Source of the DNA: an uncultured Bacteroidales bacterium
GTDB taxonomy: Bacteria; Bacteroidota; Bacteroidia; Bacteroidales; P3
Direction: 5' to 3'
Assembly (NCBI GenBank): GCA_900317955.1
Contig: ONIP01000007.1
Span: 62,001 to 126,000 of the forward strand
Length of the DNA: 64,000 nucleotides
The position numbers were made by a program, and so were the translations under genes. Below the pieces are notes generated by a model that was given only the letters and a program-made list of their open reading frames with translations, made no database searches and was not told the DNA's origin. This document shows, piece after piece, positions 27,906-36,606 of this stretch. The first letter of the stretch is position 1. Every line of letters begins with the position of its first letter.

Positions 27906-27983
27906 ATCGGGATGAATATCCCCGATGGTTTCATTGTAAGTGCCTAAGGTAAAGTATTATGTGTTACTTTGGGGAGATTTTTT
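27906..27983 (+). promoter_or_regulatory. Leader hairpins, possible attenuator
   Basis: Directly after the promoter, ATCGGGAT (27906-27913) pairs with ATCCCCGAT (27918-27926). A second stem AAAGTA/TACTTT (27951-27956, 27965-27970) is followed by GGGGAGA and six T residues (27978-27983). Such a layout could terminate transcription unless an antiterminator such as the UpxY-like protein acts. The second stem is short, so this is tentative. Confidence 0.4.
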
Positions 27984-28071
27984 ATTATATTAAGTTCCGT
28001 TAAATGCCTTTTTTGAGAAGGGGTTGTGTGCGGTAGTTGTATTTTGGTGGGATATTTATTTTAGTTGATAA

Positions 28072-28914
28072 ATGAATAAGATTATATATCTCGTTTTTTC
28101 TATTGTTTGCTTGGTAGCGGTCTCGTGTAGTGCTCCCAAGGAGTTGGGGTATTATAGTGATGCGGAACATGACAGTGCGCAGCGTATTCTGACCACATAT
28201 ACCAATACAATCCATCCTGGTGATCAGTTGTATATCTATGTGAACAGCGAGACAATAGAAAGTGTTATCCCTTTTAATCAAGAAACGCATGTTGAGGCTG
28301 TTGAGATGAGCCGGGTGAATAGTGTCAGTGGCAGTAATACCGTCCAGCCTATGATGGATGCTTATTATCAAGGAAAAATAAAACAAGTAGTTGGTTATCT
28401 AGTAGATGAGAAAGGATTTATACAATTCCCAATCCTTGGTAAGATTCAAGTGGCAGGGATTACATATGACTCATTGCAAAATGTGATACAGCGTAGATTG
28501 AAAGTTGAAGAATATGTCAAAGACCCTGTTGTTACGATTAGCCCGATGAATTTTAGGGTGTCCGTGGTAGGTGAAGTGCGTAGGCCTCGAGAGATACATG
28601 TTATAGGTGAGCGGCTGACTATATTTGAGGCATTGGCGATGTGTGGAGACATCACCGATTCGGGGATGCGTAGTAATGTTGTAGTTATGCGAGAGAAAAA
28701 TGGAGTCGCTACAACGATAGAGGTGGATCTTACAAAAAAGACAATCTTTGACTCGGAAGTTTATTATTTACAACAGAACGATATTGTGTATGTTGAACCT
28801 AATTTGACGAAAAAGCGTCTTGCGGAGATGAATTCAGAGTGGCCGAAATATGTCACGTTGGGTTTTTCTGTGGCGAGTGCAGTACATAATCTTTCCAGAT
28901 TTTTAAAATTTTAA
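28072..28914 (+). CDS. Wza-like polysaccharide export lipoprotein
   Basis: 280-residue outer-membrane export protein. The signal peptide ends VAVSC, so Cys19 is the lipid site. A polysaccharide-export domain follows (IHPGDQLYIYVN; GYLVDEKGFIQFPILGKIQV), then an SLBB-like region (RVSVVGEVRRPREIHVIGER), and a final hydrophobic segment (TLGFSVASAVHNL). It forms the channel that carries the polymer through the outer membrane. The usual Wzc tyrosine-kinase partner is not next to it or anywhere in this window, so it must be elsewhere or replaced. First gene after the promoter at 27867. Confidence 0.9.
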   Translation: MNKIIYLVFSIVCLVAVSCSAPKELGYYSDAEHDSAQRILTTYTNTIHPGDQLYIYVNSETIESVIPFNQETHVEAVEMSRVNSVSGSNTVQPMMDAYYQGKIKQVVGYLVDEKGFIQFPILGKIQVAGITYDSLQNVIQRRLKVEEYVKDPVVTISPMNFRVSVVGEVRRPREIHVIGERLTIFEALAMCGDITDSGMRSNVVVMREKNGVATTIEVDLTKKTIFDSEVYYLQQNDIVYVEPNLTKKRLAEMNSEWPKYVTLGFSVASAVHNLSRFLKF

Positions 28915-28960
28915 AAAAGAGAGTTTATCAATTTTGTCGTAGATAAAATTATTTTTCGAT

Positions 28961-30388
28961 ATGAAAATAGCAGTAGCAGGTACGGGGTACGTCGGACTCA
29001 GCATTGCCACTTTGTTGGCGCAACATAATCAAGTCACTTGTGTAGATGTTGTTCCGGAACGTGTGAACTTGGTTAATAACAAAAAAAGTCCTATCCAGGA
29101 TGATTATATAGAAGCTTATTTGGATGGGTACAAGGCAGAAAAGGATGAAGATATAAAGAACTGGCGTGCTGGGGATACCAGAAGTGATAGGACTGTTTCT
29201 CTAGATATTCAAGCAACTCTTGACTGGGAGGATGGATATCGAGATGCAGATTTTGTTGTCATAGCAGCTCCAACTAATTACGACACACAGAAGAATTTTT
29301 TTGATACATCGGCCGTGGAAGATGTCATAGAGAAAGTTCTTAAGGTCAATCCCAATGCGACGATGGTCATCAAAAGTACCATACCTGTGGGATATACCCG
29401 TAGTTTGTATGTCCGTTATGCGATCAAAGGAGTAAAGAGGTTCAACCTCTTGTTCGCCCCTGAGTTTCTGCGTGAGAGCAAGGCTTTATTCGACAATCTT
29501 TATCCAAGTCGTATTATTGTTGGGTATCCTAAAATAATAGATAGACTAGAATTTAGAGAAGAGAACGATGCCATCTTAAAAGTCACTAACGTAAACTACT
29601 TGCAACAGAAAGCAGTTGAGTTTTCTGATTTACTCATGGATGCGGCTATAGGACCGAGTCAGGATTCTGATTACTGGAAGTCATGCAATAATACAGATGT
29701 GCATGCTCACAGGGATGCAATACCGAGACTCTTCATGGGAATGAAAGAGGCTGAAGCCGTGAAACTCTTTGCTAACACTTATTTGGCGTTGCGTGTAAGT
29801 TATTTCAACGAGTTAGACACATACGCTGAGATGAAAGGGTTAGACACTATGTCTATTATCAATGGCATTGGATTAGACCCACGTATTGGCATGCATTACA
29901 ATAACCCCAGTTTTGGTTATGGTGGTTATTGTTTACCTAAGGATACCAAGCAGTTGTTGGCTAATTATGAAGATGTTCCTCAGAATATGATTTCTGCAAT
30001 AGTGGAGAGTAACAAGACGAGGAAAGACTATATTGCTGATGCTGTGTTGCAGATGGCTGGATATTACACGGGCAGTGGTTCTTATGATACCAATAAAGAG
30101 AAACACTGTGTTATTGGTGTTTATCGCCTAACGATGAAGAGCAATTCTGACAACTTCCGGCATAGTGCCATTCAAGGTATTATGAAACGAATTAAAGCTA
30201 AGGGTGCAGAAGTAATTATATATGAACCTACACTTTCCAATGGCGATACTTTTTTCGGAAGTAGTGTGGTAAATAGCTTGGACGAATTTAAACAACGAAG
30301 TCAGGCAATTATTGCTAACCGCTATGATTCCTGCCTTGATGATGTACAGGATAAGGTTTATACAAGAGATTTGTTTAGGAGAGATTAG
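28961..30388 (+). CDS. ugd: UDP-glucose 6-dehydrogenase (second, longer copy)
   Basis: 475-residue UDP-glucose dehydrogenase. It starts [20 protein letters not shown], like the copy at 9144, and keeps the catalytic Cys324 in [13 protein letters not shown]. It is 44 residues longer, with insertions after about residue 60 and around residues 200-260 (ending in the [16 protein letters not shown] region). The two genes differ throughout at the DNA level, so this is not a recent duplication; more likely each block brought its own copy. Confidence 0.94.
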   Translation: MKIAVAGTGYVGLSIATLLAQHNQVTCVDVVPERVNLVNNKKSPIQDDYIEAYLDGYKAEKDEDIKNWRAGDTRSDRTVSLDIQATLDWEDGYRDADFVVIAAPTNYDTQKNFFDTSAVEDVIEKVLKVNPNATMVIKSTIPVGYTRSLYVRYAIKGVKRFNLLFAPEFLRESKALFDNLYPSRIIVGYPKIIDRLEFREENDAILKVTNVNYLQQKAVEFSDLLMDAAIGPSQDSDYWKSCNNTDVHAHRDAIPRLFMGMKEAEAVKLFANTYLALRVSYFNELDTYAEMKGLDTMSIINGIGLDPRIGMHYNNPSFGYGGYCLPKDTKQLLANYEDVPQNMISAIVESNKTRKDYIADAVLQMAGYYTGSGSYDTNKEKHCVIGVYRLTMKSNSDNFRHSAIQGIMKRIKAKGAEVIIYEPTLSNGDTFFGSSVVNSLDEFKQRSQAIIANRYDSCLDDVQDKVYTRDLFRRD

Positions 30389-30469
30389 GTGGTGTTCTAG
30401 TATATCTTAACTTATGAGATAGAAGAAACGGGAGACAGGAGGTTTCATAACATCTTTATTATTATTTGT

Positions 30470-31714
30470 ATGTTTAATTTAGATAAGTTTATCTCAGATA
30501 GTATTACTTATCGCACTCGGAGCATGTTCCTAGATGATATTGAAGCGAATAGGGAGATACTGACTAATGAAATAAAGAATAAAAGAGTATGCGTGGTTGG
30601 AGGTGCTGGTTCTATTGGTTCCAGTTTCATCAAATCATTGCTTCGGTTTGAGCCACAAGGAGTAGTGGTAGTAGATCTAAATGAAAATGGTCTCGCTGAG
30701 TTAGTGCGTGATGTGCGTAGTACCATAGATTTGTATGTGCCAAATGATTTTCGTTGTTATACCTTAAACTTTGCCGATCCAATTTTTGAGCGCATATTCC
30801 TTGAGGAGAAAGGTTTTGATATTGTAGCCAATTTCTCCGCCCACAAACATGTGCGCAGCGAGAAGGATAAGTATTCAGTACAGGCATTGATGGAAAATAA
30901 TGACATCAAGGCAAAGAAACTGATGGATTTGCTATGTGAGTATCCTCCGAAGCATTTCTTTTGTGTAAGTACTGACAAGGCAGCCAATCCTGTGAATATA
31001 ATGGGTGCAAGCAAGCGGATTATGGAAGACTTAGTGATGGCCTACAATGACAAGTTTAAGGTGACAACGGCACGTTTTGCCAATGTGGCCTTCAGCAACG
31101 GCTCTTTGCCTGATGGATGGCTGCATCGTTTGCAGAAAAAGCAGCCCTTGGCAGCTCCTAGTGATGTGAAGCGGTATTTCGTTTCGCCAGAAGAGAGTGG
31201 GCAGATCTGTATGCTAGCTTGCATCCTCGGCAATGGTGGCGAGGTCTTTTTTCCTAAATTAGGTGAAGACCAGATGCTGACTTTCAGTACTATTTGTGAT
31301 GATTTCATTAAAGCCAATGGATTGGAGAAAGACCTTTGCACCTCCGATGAGGAAGCAAAGCGCAAAGCAGCACAACTTAAACCCCTTAAACATATAACAG
31401 ACTCTCAACTTTCAACTCTCAACTCTCAACTAAAGTATCCAACAGTTTATTTCAAAAGCGACACTACTGGTGAAAAAGCCTATGAGGAGTTCTATGTTCC
31501 TGGAGAGAAGATTAATATGGAACGTTTCAAGGCATTGGGTGTGGTAGAAGAGACAACACGTCGTCCAAAGGAAGAGGTGAATGCCTTCTTTGAAAAGCTT
31601 GAAATGCTTTTTGCAGGCGACTTCACCAAAGAGGATGTTGTGAAGGCTATTAAAGAGTTTATTCCCAACTTCGAGCATGAGGAGAAGGGGAAGAATTTGG
31701 ATCAGAAGATGTGA
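30470..31714 (+). CDS. CapD/FlaA1-like nucleotide-sugar 4,6-dehydratase
   Basis: 414-residue extended SDR of the polysaccharide-biosynthesis (CapD/FlaA1) family, which makes 4-keto-6-deoxy sugars from UDP-GlcNAc or similar donors. NAD-binding GGAGSIG is at 44-50 and STDKAANPVNIMGASK at 167-182, with Met in place of the SDR Tyr as in FlaA1. Near residues 311-321 (QLSTLNSQLK) the protein is encoded by a run of 7-bp repeats that looks inserted. It overlaps the NUDIX frame by 4 bases and precedes an aminotransferase, so it probably supplies the keto-sugar for amination. Confidence 0.85.
   Translation: MFNLDKFISDSITYRTRSMFLDDIEANREILTNEIKNKRVCVVGGAGSIGSSFIKSLLRFEPQGVVVVDLNENGLAELVRDVRSTIDLYVPNDFRCYTLNFADPIFERIFLEEKGFDIVANFSAHKHVRSEKDKYSVQALMENNDIKAKKLMDLLCEYPPKHFFCVSTDKAANPVNIMGASKRIMEDLVMAYNDKFKVTTARFANVAFSNGSLPDGWLHRLQKKQPLAAPSDVKRYFVSPEESGQICMLACILGNGGEVFFPKLGEDQMLTFSTICDDFIKANGLEKDLCTSDEEAKRKAAQLKPLKHITDSQLSTLNSQLKYPTVYFKSDTTGEKAYEEFYVPGEKINMERFKALGVVEETTRRPKEEVNAFFEKLEMLFAGDFTKEDVVKAIKEFIPNFEHEEKGKNLDQKM
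31401..31431 (+). repeat. Heptanucleotide tandem repeat inside a coding region
   Basis: ACTCTCA, ACTTTCA, ACTCTCA, ACTCTCA and a partial ACT, 4.4 units of 7 bp, inside the dehydratase gene at codons 311-321. Since 7 is not a multiple of 3, loss or gain of one unit would shift the frame. Confidence 0.9.
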
Positions 31715-32247
31715 AAGAGTGGGAATTTATAGAAAGTGAGTATGCTTTTCAATGCCATTAGTTAAAAGTACGAAAAGATAAGGTGAGAATTCCACATGGT
31801 ATTGTCATTGATGATTACTACGTAGTGGAAGCTTCTGATTGGGTGAATGTTATTGCGATTACAGAGGATGGGCGAATTGTAATGGAGAAGCAATACAGGC
31901 AAGGAATAAGGAAGATTTGTTATGAACTTCCGGCAGGTATGGTTGATAAAAATGAGGTCCCCCTTGAAGCTGCTAAGCGTGAACTTGTAGAGGAAACTGG
32001 TTACGCAGGAGGAGATTGGCATCCTTTCGGAAGATATGCACCCAATGCGAGCGGAATGAATAACCTCTGCTATACATTCATTGCTCATGGAGTGAAACAT
32101 CAGGAACATCCACATCAGGAGATTACAGAAAATATTCGCGTATTGTTGATGACAGAATAGGAGGTAGGAAATCTGCTTGAAACGAATGAGATAATTGAAG
32201 CTGTTATGGCAGCACCTTTATGGAAATATATTAATCGAAAAAAGTAA
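31711..32247 (+). pseudogene. NUDIX hydrolase (ADP-ribose pyrophosphatase-like) interrupted by two in-frame TAG codons
   Basis: One continuous reading frame of 178 codons from GTG 31711 to TAA 32245-32247, broken only by TAG at 31759-31761 and TAG at 32158-32160. The pieces read KEWEFIESEYAFQCH*, then LKVRKDKVRIPHG and the NUDIX box (GMVDKNEVPLEAAKRELVEE, then TGYAGG), then EVGNLLETNEIIEAVMAAP and onward. Together these match a complete NUDIX hydrolase of normal length. The first TAG falls where relatives often carry a Trp. The frame overlaps the upstream stop (GTGA) and ends 4 bases before the next ATG, so it is an operon member. It is either a young pseudogene or a gene read through at amber codons. 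A GTG at 31783 could start a shortened protein containing the box. Confidence 0.7.
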
Positions 32248-32251
32248 TACT

Positions 32252-33385
32252 ATGGGATATAAAATACCATTATTTAATCTTAATTTTGACGACCGTGAAG
32301 CTCAAGTGGCTTACGATACTATTAAGTCGGGATGGATATCTACAGGGCCAAAAAACGAGCAACTAGAACAAATGTTCGTTGATATGTGGAAAGTGGGTTA
32401 TGCGGTAAGTATGACTAACTGCACTGCAGCCTTGCATGTCTGTTGCGTGGTGTGTGGTCTTGGACCGGATGATGAGGTGCTTGTGCCTTCGTTGACATTT
32501 GCCGCTTCAGTTAATAGCATCCGTTATGTAGGGGCAACGCCTGTCTTCTGCGACATTATCGGCCCTGACCATATCAATATTGACCCGAAGGAAATCGAGA
32601 AGAAGATTACATCTAAAACCAAGGCTATTGTAGTGGTTCATATGGCAGGTTTTCCTGCCCACATGGATGAAATCATGGCCATTGCCCGCAAGCATAACCT
32701 AAAGGTGATTGAAGATGCCTGTCATGGTCCGTTGTCGGAATACAAAGGCAAAAAACTTGGCACCATTGGCGATTGCGCAGCGTTCAGTTTCTTCTCCAAC
32801 AAGAACATCTCTACTGGTGAAGGTGGTATGTTCGTCACCAACAACGAGGAGATGGCCAAGAAAGCCCGCCTCTTACGTTCTCATGGCATGACAACCATGT
32901 CATACCAACGGGCCAGTGGACATGCAACCACTTACGACATCCTTGAATTGGGCTATAACTACCGCATGGATGACATCCGCGCTGCAATTGCCATTGAACA
33001 GTTGAAGAAACTCCCTGGTGACCTTGATACCCGTATCAAGGTACGCCAACGTTATGTGGAGCAACTGGCAAACGTGAAGGACGTGGTAGTGCCTTTTGCC
33101 GACAACAAGGAGTTTGTGAGCAATTACATTATGCCCGTGGTGTTGGCTAAAGGCGATACGGCTTATCGTGACGCCATTCGTGACAAGCTCCACGCAGCAG
33201 GTATCCAGACCAGTGTACATTATCCCTCTGTACACCGTTTCTCCATTTACAAGGATTATCCTGCAGTGTTGCCTCAGACCGAGTATGTGACCGACCACGA
33301 AATCACACTCCCAATGTATGCGGCACTGACGATTGAACAGATTGACTTTATCGTAAAAAATCTTGATGAAGCCCTCCATGGATAA
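32252..33385 (+). CDS. DegT/DnrJ/EryC1-type PLP sugar aminotransferase
   Basis: 377-residue pyridoxal-phosphate enzyme that aminates a keto-sugar nucleotide, usually with glutamate. The PLP lysine is K184 in FFSNKNISTGEGG; the cofactor-binding Asp155 lies in IEDACHG. The ATG at 32252 gives the family's usual N-terminus (YKIPLFNLNFDDRE); an upstream GTG start adds residues that belong to the NUDIX frame. Together with the CapD-like dehydratase it can make a UDP-4-amino-4,6-dideoxy sugar, a natural acceptor for the acyl units discussed below. Confidence 0.92.
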   Translation: MGYKIPLFNLNFDDREAQVAYDTIKSGWISTGPKNEQLEQMFVDMWKVGYAVSMTNCTAALHVCCVVCGLGPDDEVLVPSLTFAASVNSIRYVGATPVFCDIIGPDHINIDPKEIEKKITSKTKAIVVVHMAGFPAHMDEIMAIARKHNLKVIEDACHGPLSEYKGKKLGTIGDCAAFSFFSNKNISTGEGGMFVTNNEEMAKKARLLRSHGMTTMSYQRASGHATTYDILELGYNYRMDDIRAAIAIEQLKKLPGDLDTRIKVRQRYVEQLANVKDVVVPFADNKEFVSNYIMPVVLAKGDTAYRDAIRDKLHAAGIQTSVHYPSVHRFSIYKDYPAVLPQTEYVTDHEITLPMYAALTIEQIDFIVKNLDEALHG

Positions 33386-34571
33386 GAAAATCATCCTTGT
33401 TTTCGGTGTGGGCGAGTTACAACGCTCCATCATTTGTCGGGCCAAACTGATGGGCTTATATACCATTGGCATTGACCCTTGTGCCGATGCGGTTTGTAAG
33501 GATGAAGTGGATGCCTTTGAGATTGTCGGCGGACAAGACTTTGAGGGTACTTGTGCTGTGGTAGAAAAATATGGTGTTAATGCTTTAGTAACTGCAGCGA
33601 CCGACAAGCCTTTGGTGATGATGGCAAGAGTAGCAGAAAGGTATGGCTTCCCCTTTTATTCCATTGAGACCGCGCAATGGTCCACGGATAAATACCAGAT
33701 GAAACAACGCTTCTTGGAAGGAGGCGTGCCTTGCGCCCGAGGTCGTCTTATTGCCAAGGCGGAAGAAGCCGGTGATTTGCATTATCCACTCATAGTGAAG
33801 CCTCGTGATAACTCGGGCAGTCGTGGCGTGAAACTATGCCGAAATAAGGAGGAATTGCAGGAAGCCTTGCAAGAGGCTTTGCAATATTCTCATTTTAACA
33901 CGGTTTTGGTGGAGGAATACATCGTAGGACAGGAATTTAGCATTGAAGGGTTACATTATGAGGGAAAGAACGAAGTGATTCAGTTTACAGAAAAGACTAC
34001 CACGGAGTTCCCATATAATGTGGAGTTGGCTCACAAGCAGCCGGCTAACCTGACAGAGGAGCAAAAGAATGAGATAAGAGTGCTTGTTTCAAAGATTGCT
34101 AACTGCATGCATTTCGAGAATTGTCCTTCGCATACTGAGTTGAAGATTAACGAGCGTGGCATTTTTGTCATAGAAACCAGTCCTCGTTTGGGAGGTGATT
34201 ACATCACATCAATTTTGGTTCCCCTTTCCACAGGAATCAATGTTGAAGACCAACTGTTGAGTATTGCTTTAGGAGAGAAGGTAGATACTCAAGCAGGACG
34301 AGTTGACAGAGCTTCGGGAGTTTGTTTTTTCTGTTTGTCCGAAGGTGTAGTGAAATCTATTGACCCTAAAATAGAAGAGGTGGTCAGTTGGCCAGGGGTG
34401 TATAGTTTTGAGTTAAAGTTGAAAAAGGGTGATGCAGTGCATCAAATTACGAGTAGCTTGAATCGGTATGGAGAGTTTATTATAGTAGGCGAGTCATATG
34501 ATGAGATATTTAGAACAATGAAACACTATTCAAATAGAATTAATGGATTAATAGAAATACAAACATTATGA
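33378..34571 (+). CDS. ATP-grasp carboxylate-amine ligase-like protein (CPS-like) 1
   Basis: About 397 residues, with a PurK/carbamoyl-phosphate-synthase-like layout. A Rossmann-like N-domain (ILVFGVGELQRSIICRAKL) is followed by the ATP-grasp core (YPLIVKPRDNSGSRGVKLC; VLVEEYIVGQEFSIEG) and the metal site (FVIETSPRLGGDYI). The start at 33378 overlaps the aminotransferase end by 8 bases. Such enzymes join a carboxylate to an amine through an acyl phosphate. A plausible role is attaching a carboxylic acid to the new amino sugar or building an amino-acid conjugate; the substrate is not known. Confidence 0.82.
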   Translation: MDKKIILVFGVGELQRSIICRAKLMGLYTIGIDPCADAVCKDEVDAFEIVGGQDFEGTCAVVEKYGVNALVTAATDKPLVMMARVAERYGFPFYSIETAQWSTDKYQMKQRFLEGGVPCARGRLIAKAEEAGDLHYPLIVKPRDNSGSRGVKLCRNKEELQEALQEALQYSHFNTVLVEEYIVGQEFSIEGLHYEGKNEVIQFTEKTTTEFPYNVELAHKQPANLTEEQKNEIRVLVSKIANCMHFENCPSHTELKINERGIFVIETSPRLGGDYITSILVPLSTGINVEDQLLSIALGEKVDTQAGRVDRASGVCFFCLSEGVVKSIDPKIEEVVSWPGVYSFELKLKKGDAVHQITSSLNRYGEFIIVGESYDEIFRTMKHYSNRINGLIEIQTL

Positions 34572-35464
34572 AATATTACACAATGCCTGAAACACGTGCG
34601 TTTCTTGAAAGTATAGGAATGCCTGGTGGTGACCTTTACGATTTGCCAACATCAGAAAAGCGCTTCCCAGATGGGGGCCAGTACCGATTCGAGGTTCCGG
34701 GAATACAGGGTCCTGGCCCGATGAAGGCTTTATTAGAAGCCTTAGATGAATATGGAATCCAGATTCATCGGGTCACCCAGACCAAAGGAATCATGTTCTT
34801 GACAGATAATGAAATCAGCAAGATGGTAGAATATGCCAAAAAGTGGAATGTGCAACTTGTACTGGCCTGTGGTCCACGTGCTACCACCGACACATCCGCC
34901 TCAGTGAAAACAGAAGAGGGGCAACGCATGGGTTACCGCTTGCGTGGTGAAGAACAGATTGTTCGTGGTATTGAGGAAATACGTCGTGGTGCTCGTCTCG
35001 GTGTGCGTGGCTTCCTAATCTATGACGAAGGTCTGCTTTGGGCCTTAGGCGAGGCTCGCAAGAAAGGCTATATCCCTGCCGACTGTCATTTCAAAGTCTC
35101 AGCTCATAGTGGCCATGGCAACCCATGCTCAGCACATGTCTTGGAAACATTGGGGGCTGATTCCATTAATCCTGTGCGCGACATTCAAGTGCAGATGTTG
35201 GCATCTATGCGTACCGCCATTGATGTGCCAATTGATTTGCATACTGAGAACCCTAAATCCAGTGGTGGTTTTATTCGTCACTATGAAGTTCCTGATTTCA
35301 TCCGAGTGGCAGCCCCGGTTTATCTGAAAACAGGTGGCTCAGTGGCCGCTAACCATAGTTATGACACTACAGAAAAGGAGGCAAAGCAACGTGCCAAGCA
35401 GGTATCGCTTGTGAAACGTGTAATAGACACATATTATCCAGAGGCCATTGTTTCTCCGAAATAA
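34568..35464 (+). CDS. Uncharacterised TIM-barrel-like enzyme
   Basis: 298-residue protein not placed in a characterised family with certainty. Conserved-looking stretches are RFPDGGQYRFEVPGIQGPGP, LVLACGPRATTDTSAS, HFKVSAHSGHGNP, and DVPIDLHTENPKSSGGF. Alternating strand-helix character and polar residues at strand ends suggest a TIM barrel, and several His and Asp could bind metal. It overlaps the ATP-grasp gene by ATGA and is followed by the CitE-like gene after 5 bases, so it belongs to the same acid-processing pathway. Automated annotation might call it U32 peptidase-like; I see no U32 signature. Confidence 0.6.
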   Translation: MKYYTMPETRAFLESIGMPGGDLYDLPTSEKRFPDGGQYRFEVPGIQGPGPMKALLEALDEYGIQIHRVTQTKGIMFLTDNEISKMVEYAKKWNVQLVLACGPRATTDTSASVKTEEGQRMGYRLRGEEQIVRGIEEIRRGARLGVRGFLIYDEGLLWALGEARKKGYIPADCHFKVSAHSGHGNPCSAHVLETLGADSINPVRDIQVQMLASMRTAIDVPIDLHTENPKSSGGFIRHYEVPDFIRVAAPVYLKTGGSVAANHSYDTTEKEAKQRAKQVSLVKRVIDTYYPEAIVSPK

Positions 35465-35469
35465 TTGAA

Positions 35470-36606
35470 ATGAAGCATCATCAATATAATCCAACTTTTA
35501 AGTTTGTTAAAGAACCGATTGACTTTAACAAATATACCGATCGTAGCCTGCTGCAATACTGTTTGGGTGCCACCATGTATATGCCCGGCACTAAGGACTT
35601 TGCACAAGCCATTATCGACAAGAAATATCCTGGTCTTACTTCCATGGTGATGTGTTTTGAAGATGCTTGTAAGGAGGAGGATGTTCCCGCTGCAGAAGAG
35701 AATTGTCTGCGTGTTTTAGAATCACTGCGTCAAAAGGTAGAAGAAGGAGACCTGAATTATAAGGATATTCCACTTATCTTCTTCCGTGTTCGAAATGTAG
35801 AGCAGTTTAAGCATTTTGTAAAGATGTTGCCTATAGAGACGGTGCCTTACATCACAGGGTTTAACTTTCCCAAATTCAACAGCCTCAATGCCGCGGCCTA
35901 TATGGATCACTTGGTCGACATCAATGAGCGAGCTGGTGAGGTGTTGTATGGTATGCCTATTATCGAAGATGCTCGAGTCGCATATAAGGAGAGCCGCTTG
36001 GATGAGTTGATTGCCATTAAGCGAGTGCTTGACCAGAACAAGAACCTTGTATTGAATGTACGCGTGGGCGGTACCGACTTTTCGAGTTGCTTCGGTGTGC
36101 GTCGTGGTATTAACTATACCATTTACGATATTATGACTGTCTCAAACTGCCTGATGGATATTCTAAATGTGTTTACGCGAAATAATGATTATACTGTGAG
36201 TGGTCCAGTTTGGGAGTATTTTAAAGTAAACAAGCACATGAAAGGTATGACGGAACTTCCCAAAGTGGACTTGCAACAAACCATACTGAAGCGAAAAGCC
36301 ATCGTGAATGATGCTGTTGATGGACTGATGCGTGAGCTGGTACTTGACCAAGCAAATGGGTTTATGGGAAAGACATGCATTCATCCTTCACATCTTAATT
36401 ACATCAATGGTATGTTGGCGGTTACTAAGGATGAATACGATGATGCATACCAGATTATGCATACCTCTGGCGGTGTGGTGAAAGGCACCAAAGGTATGAA
36501 TGAAATAGGGCCACATAAGAATTGGGCAGAGAGGGTGATGATGCGTGCTCAAGCCTATGGAGTGATTGAGAATGATGCAAGCTATATTAAATTATTTGGA
36601 GAATGA
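35470..36606 (+). CDS. HpcH/HpaI aldolase / CitE-like C-C bond lyase
   Basis: 378-residue TIM-barrel lyase of the citrate-lyase-beta type. Recognisable features are MVMCFEDACKEEDVPAAEEN (CitE-type acidic motif for Mg2+), YGMPIIEDARVAYKE (strand with catalytic acidic residue), LNVRVGGTDFSSCFGVRRG, and GKTCIHPSHLNYIN. CitE relatives cleave or form bonds between a keto-acid and a CoA or acid partner. It overlaps the next ATP-grasp gene by 4 bases. In this operon it may condense two small acids to make the hydroxy-acid that PrpD- and fumarase-like enzymes then rearrange. Confidence 0.82.
   Translation: MKHHQYNPTFKFVKEPIDFNKYTDRSLLQYCLGATMYMPGTKDFAQAIIDKKYPGLTSMVMCFEDACKEEDVPAAEENCLRVLESLRQKVEEGDLNYKDIPLIFFRVRNVEQFKHFVKMLPIETVPYITGFNFPKFNSLNAAAYMDHLVDINERAGEVLYGMPIIEDARVAYKESRLDELIAIKRVLDQNKNLVLNVRVGGTDFSSCFGVRRGINYTIYDIMTVSNCLMDILNVFTRNNDYTVSGPVWEYFKVNKHMKGMTELPKVDLQQTILKRKAIVNDAVDGLMRELVLDQANGFMGKTCIHPSHLNYINGMLAVTKDEYDDAYQIMHTSGGVVKGTKGMNEIGPHKNWAERVMMRAQAYGVIENDASYIKLFGE

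Noticed and set aside
28000..28386. Minus-strand open frame opposite the Wza-like gene
   Set aside because: Antisense shadow covering the promoter-proximal part of a clear lipoprotein gene.
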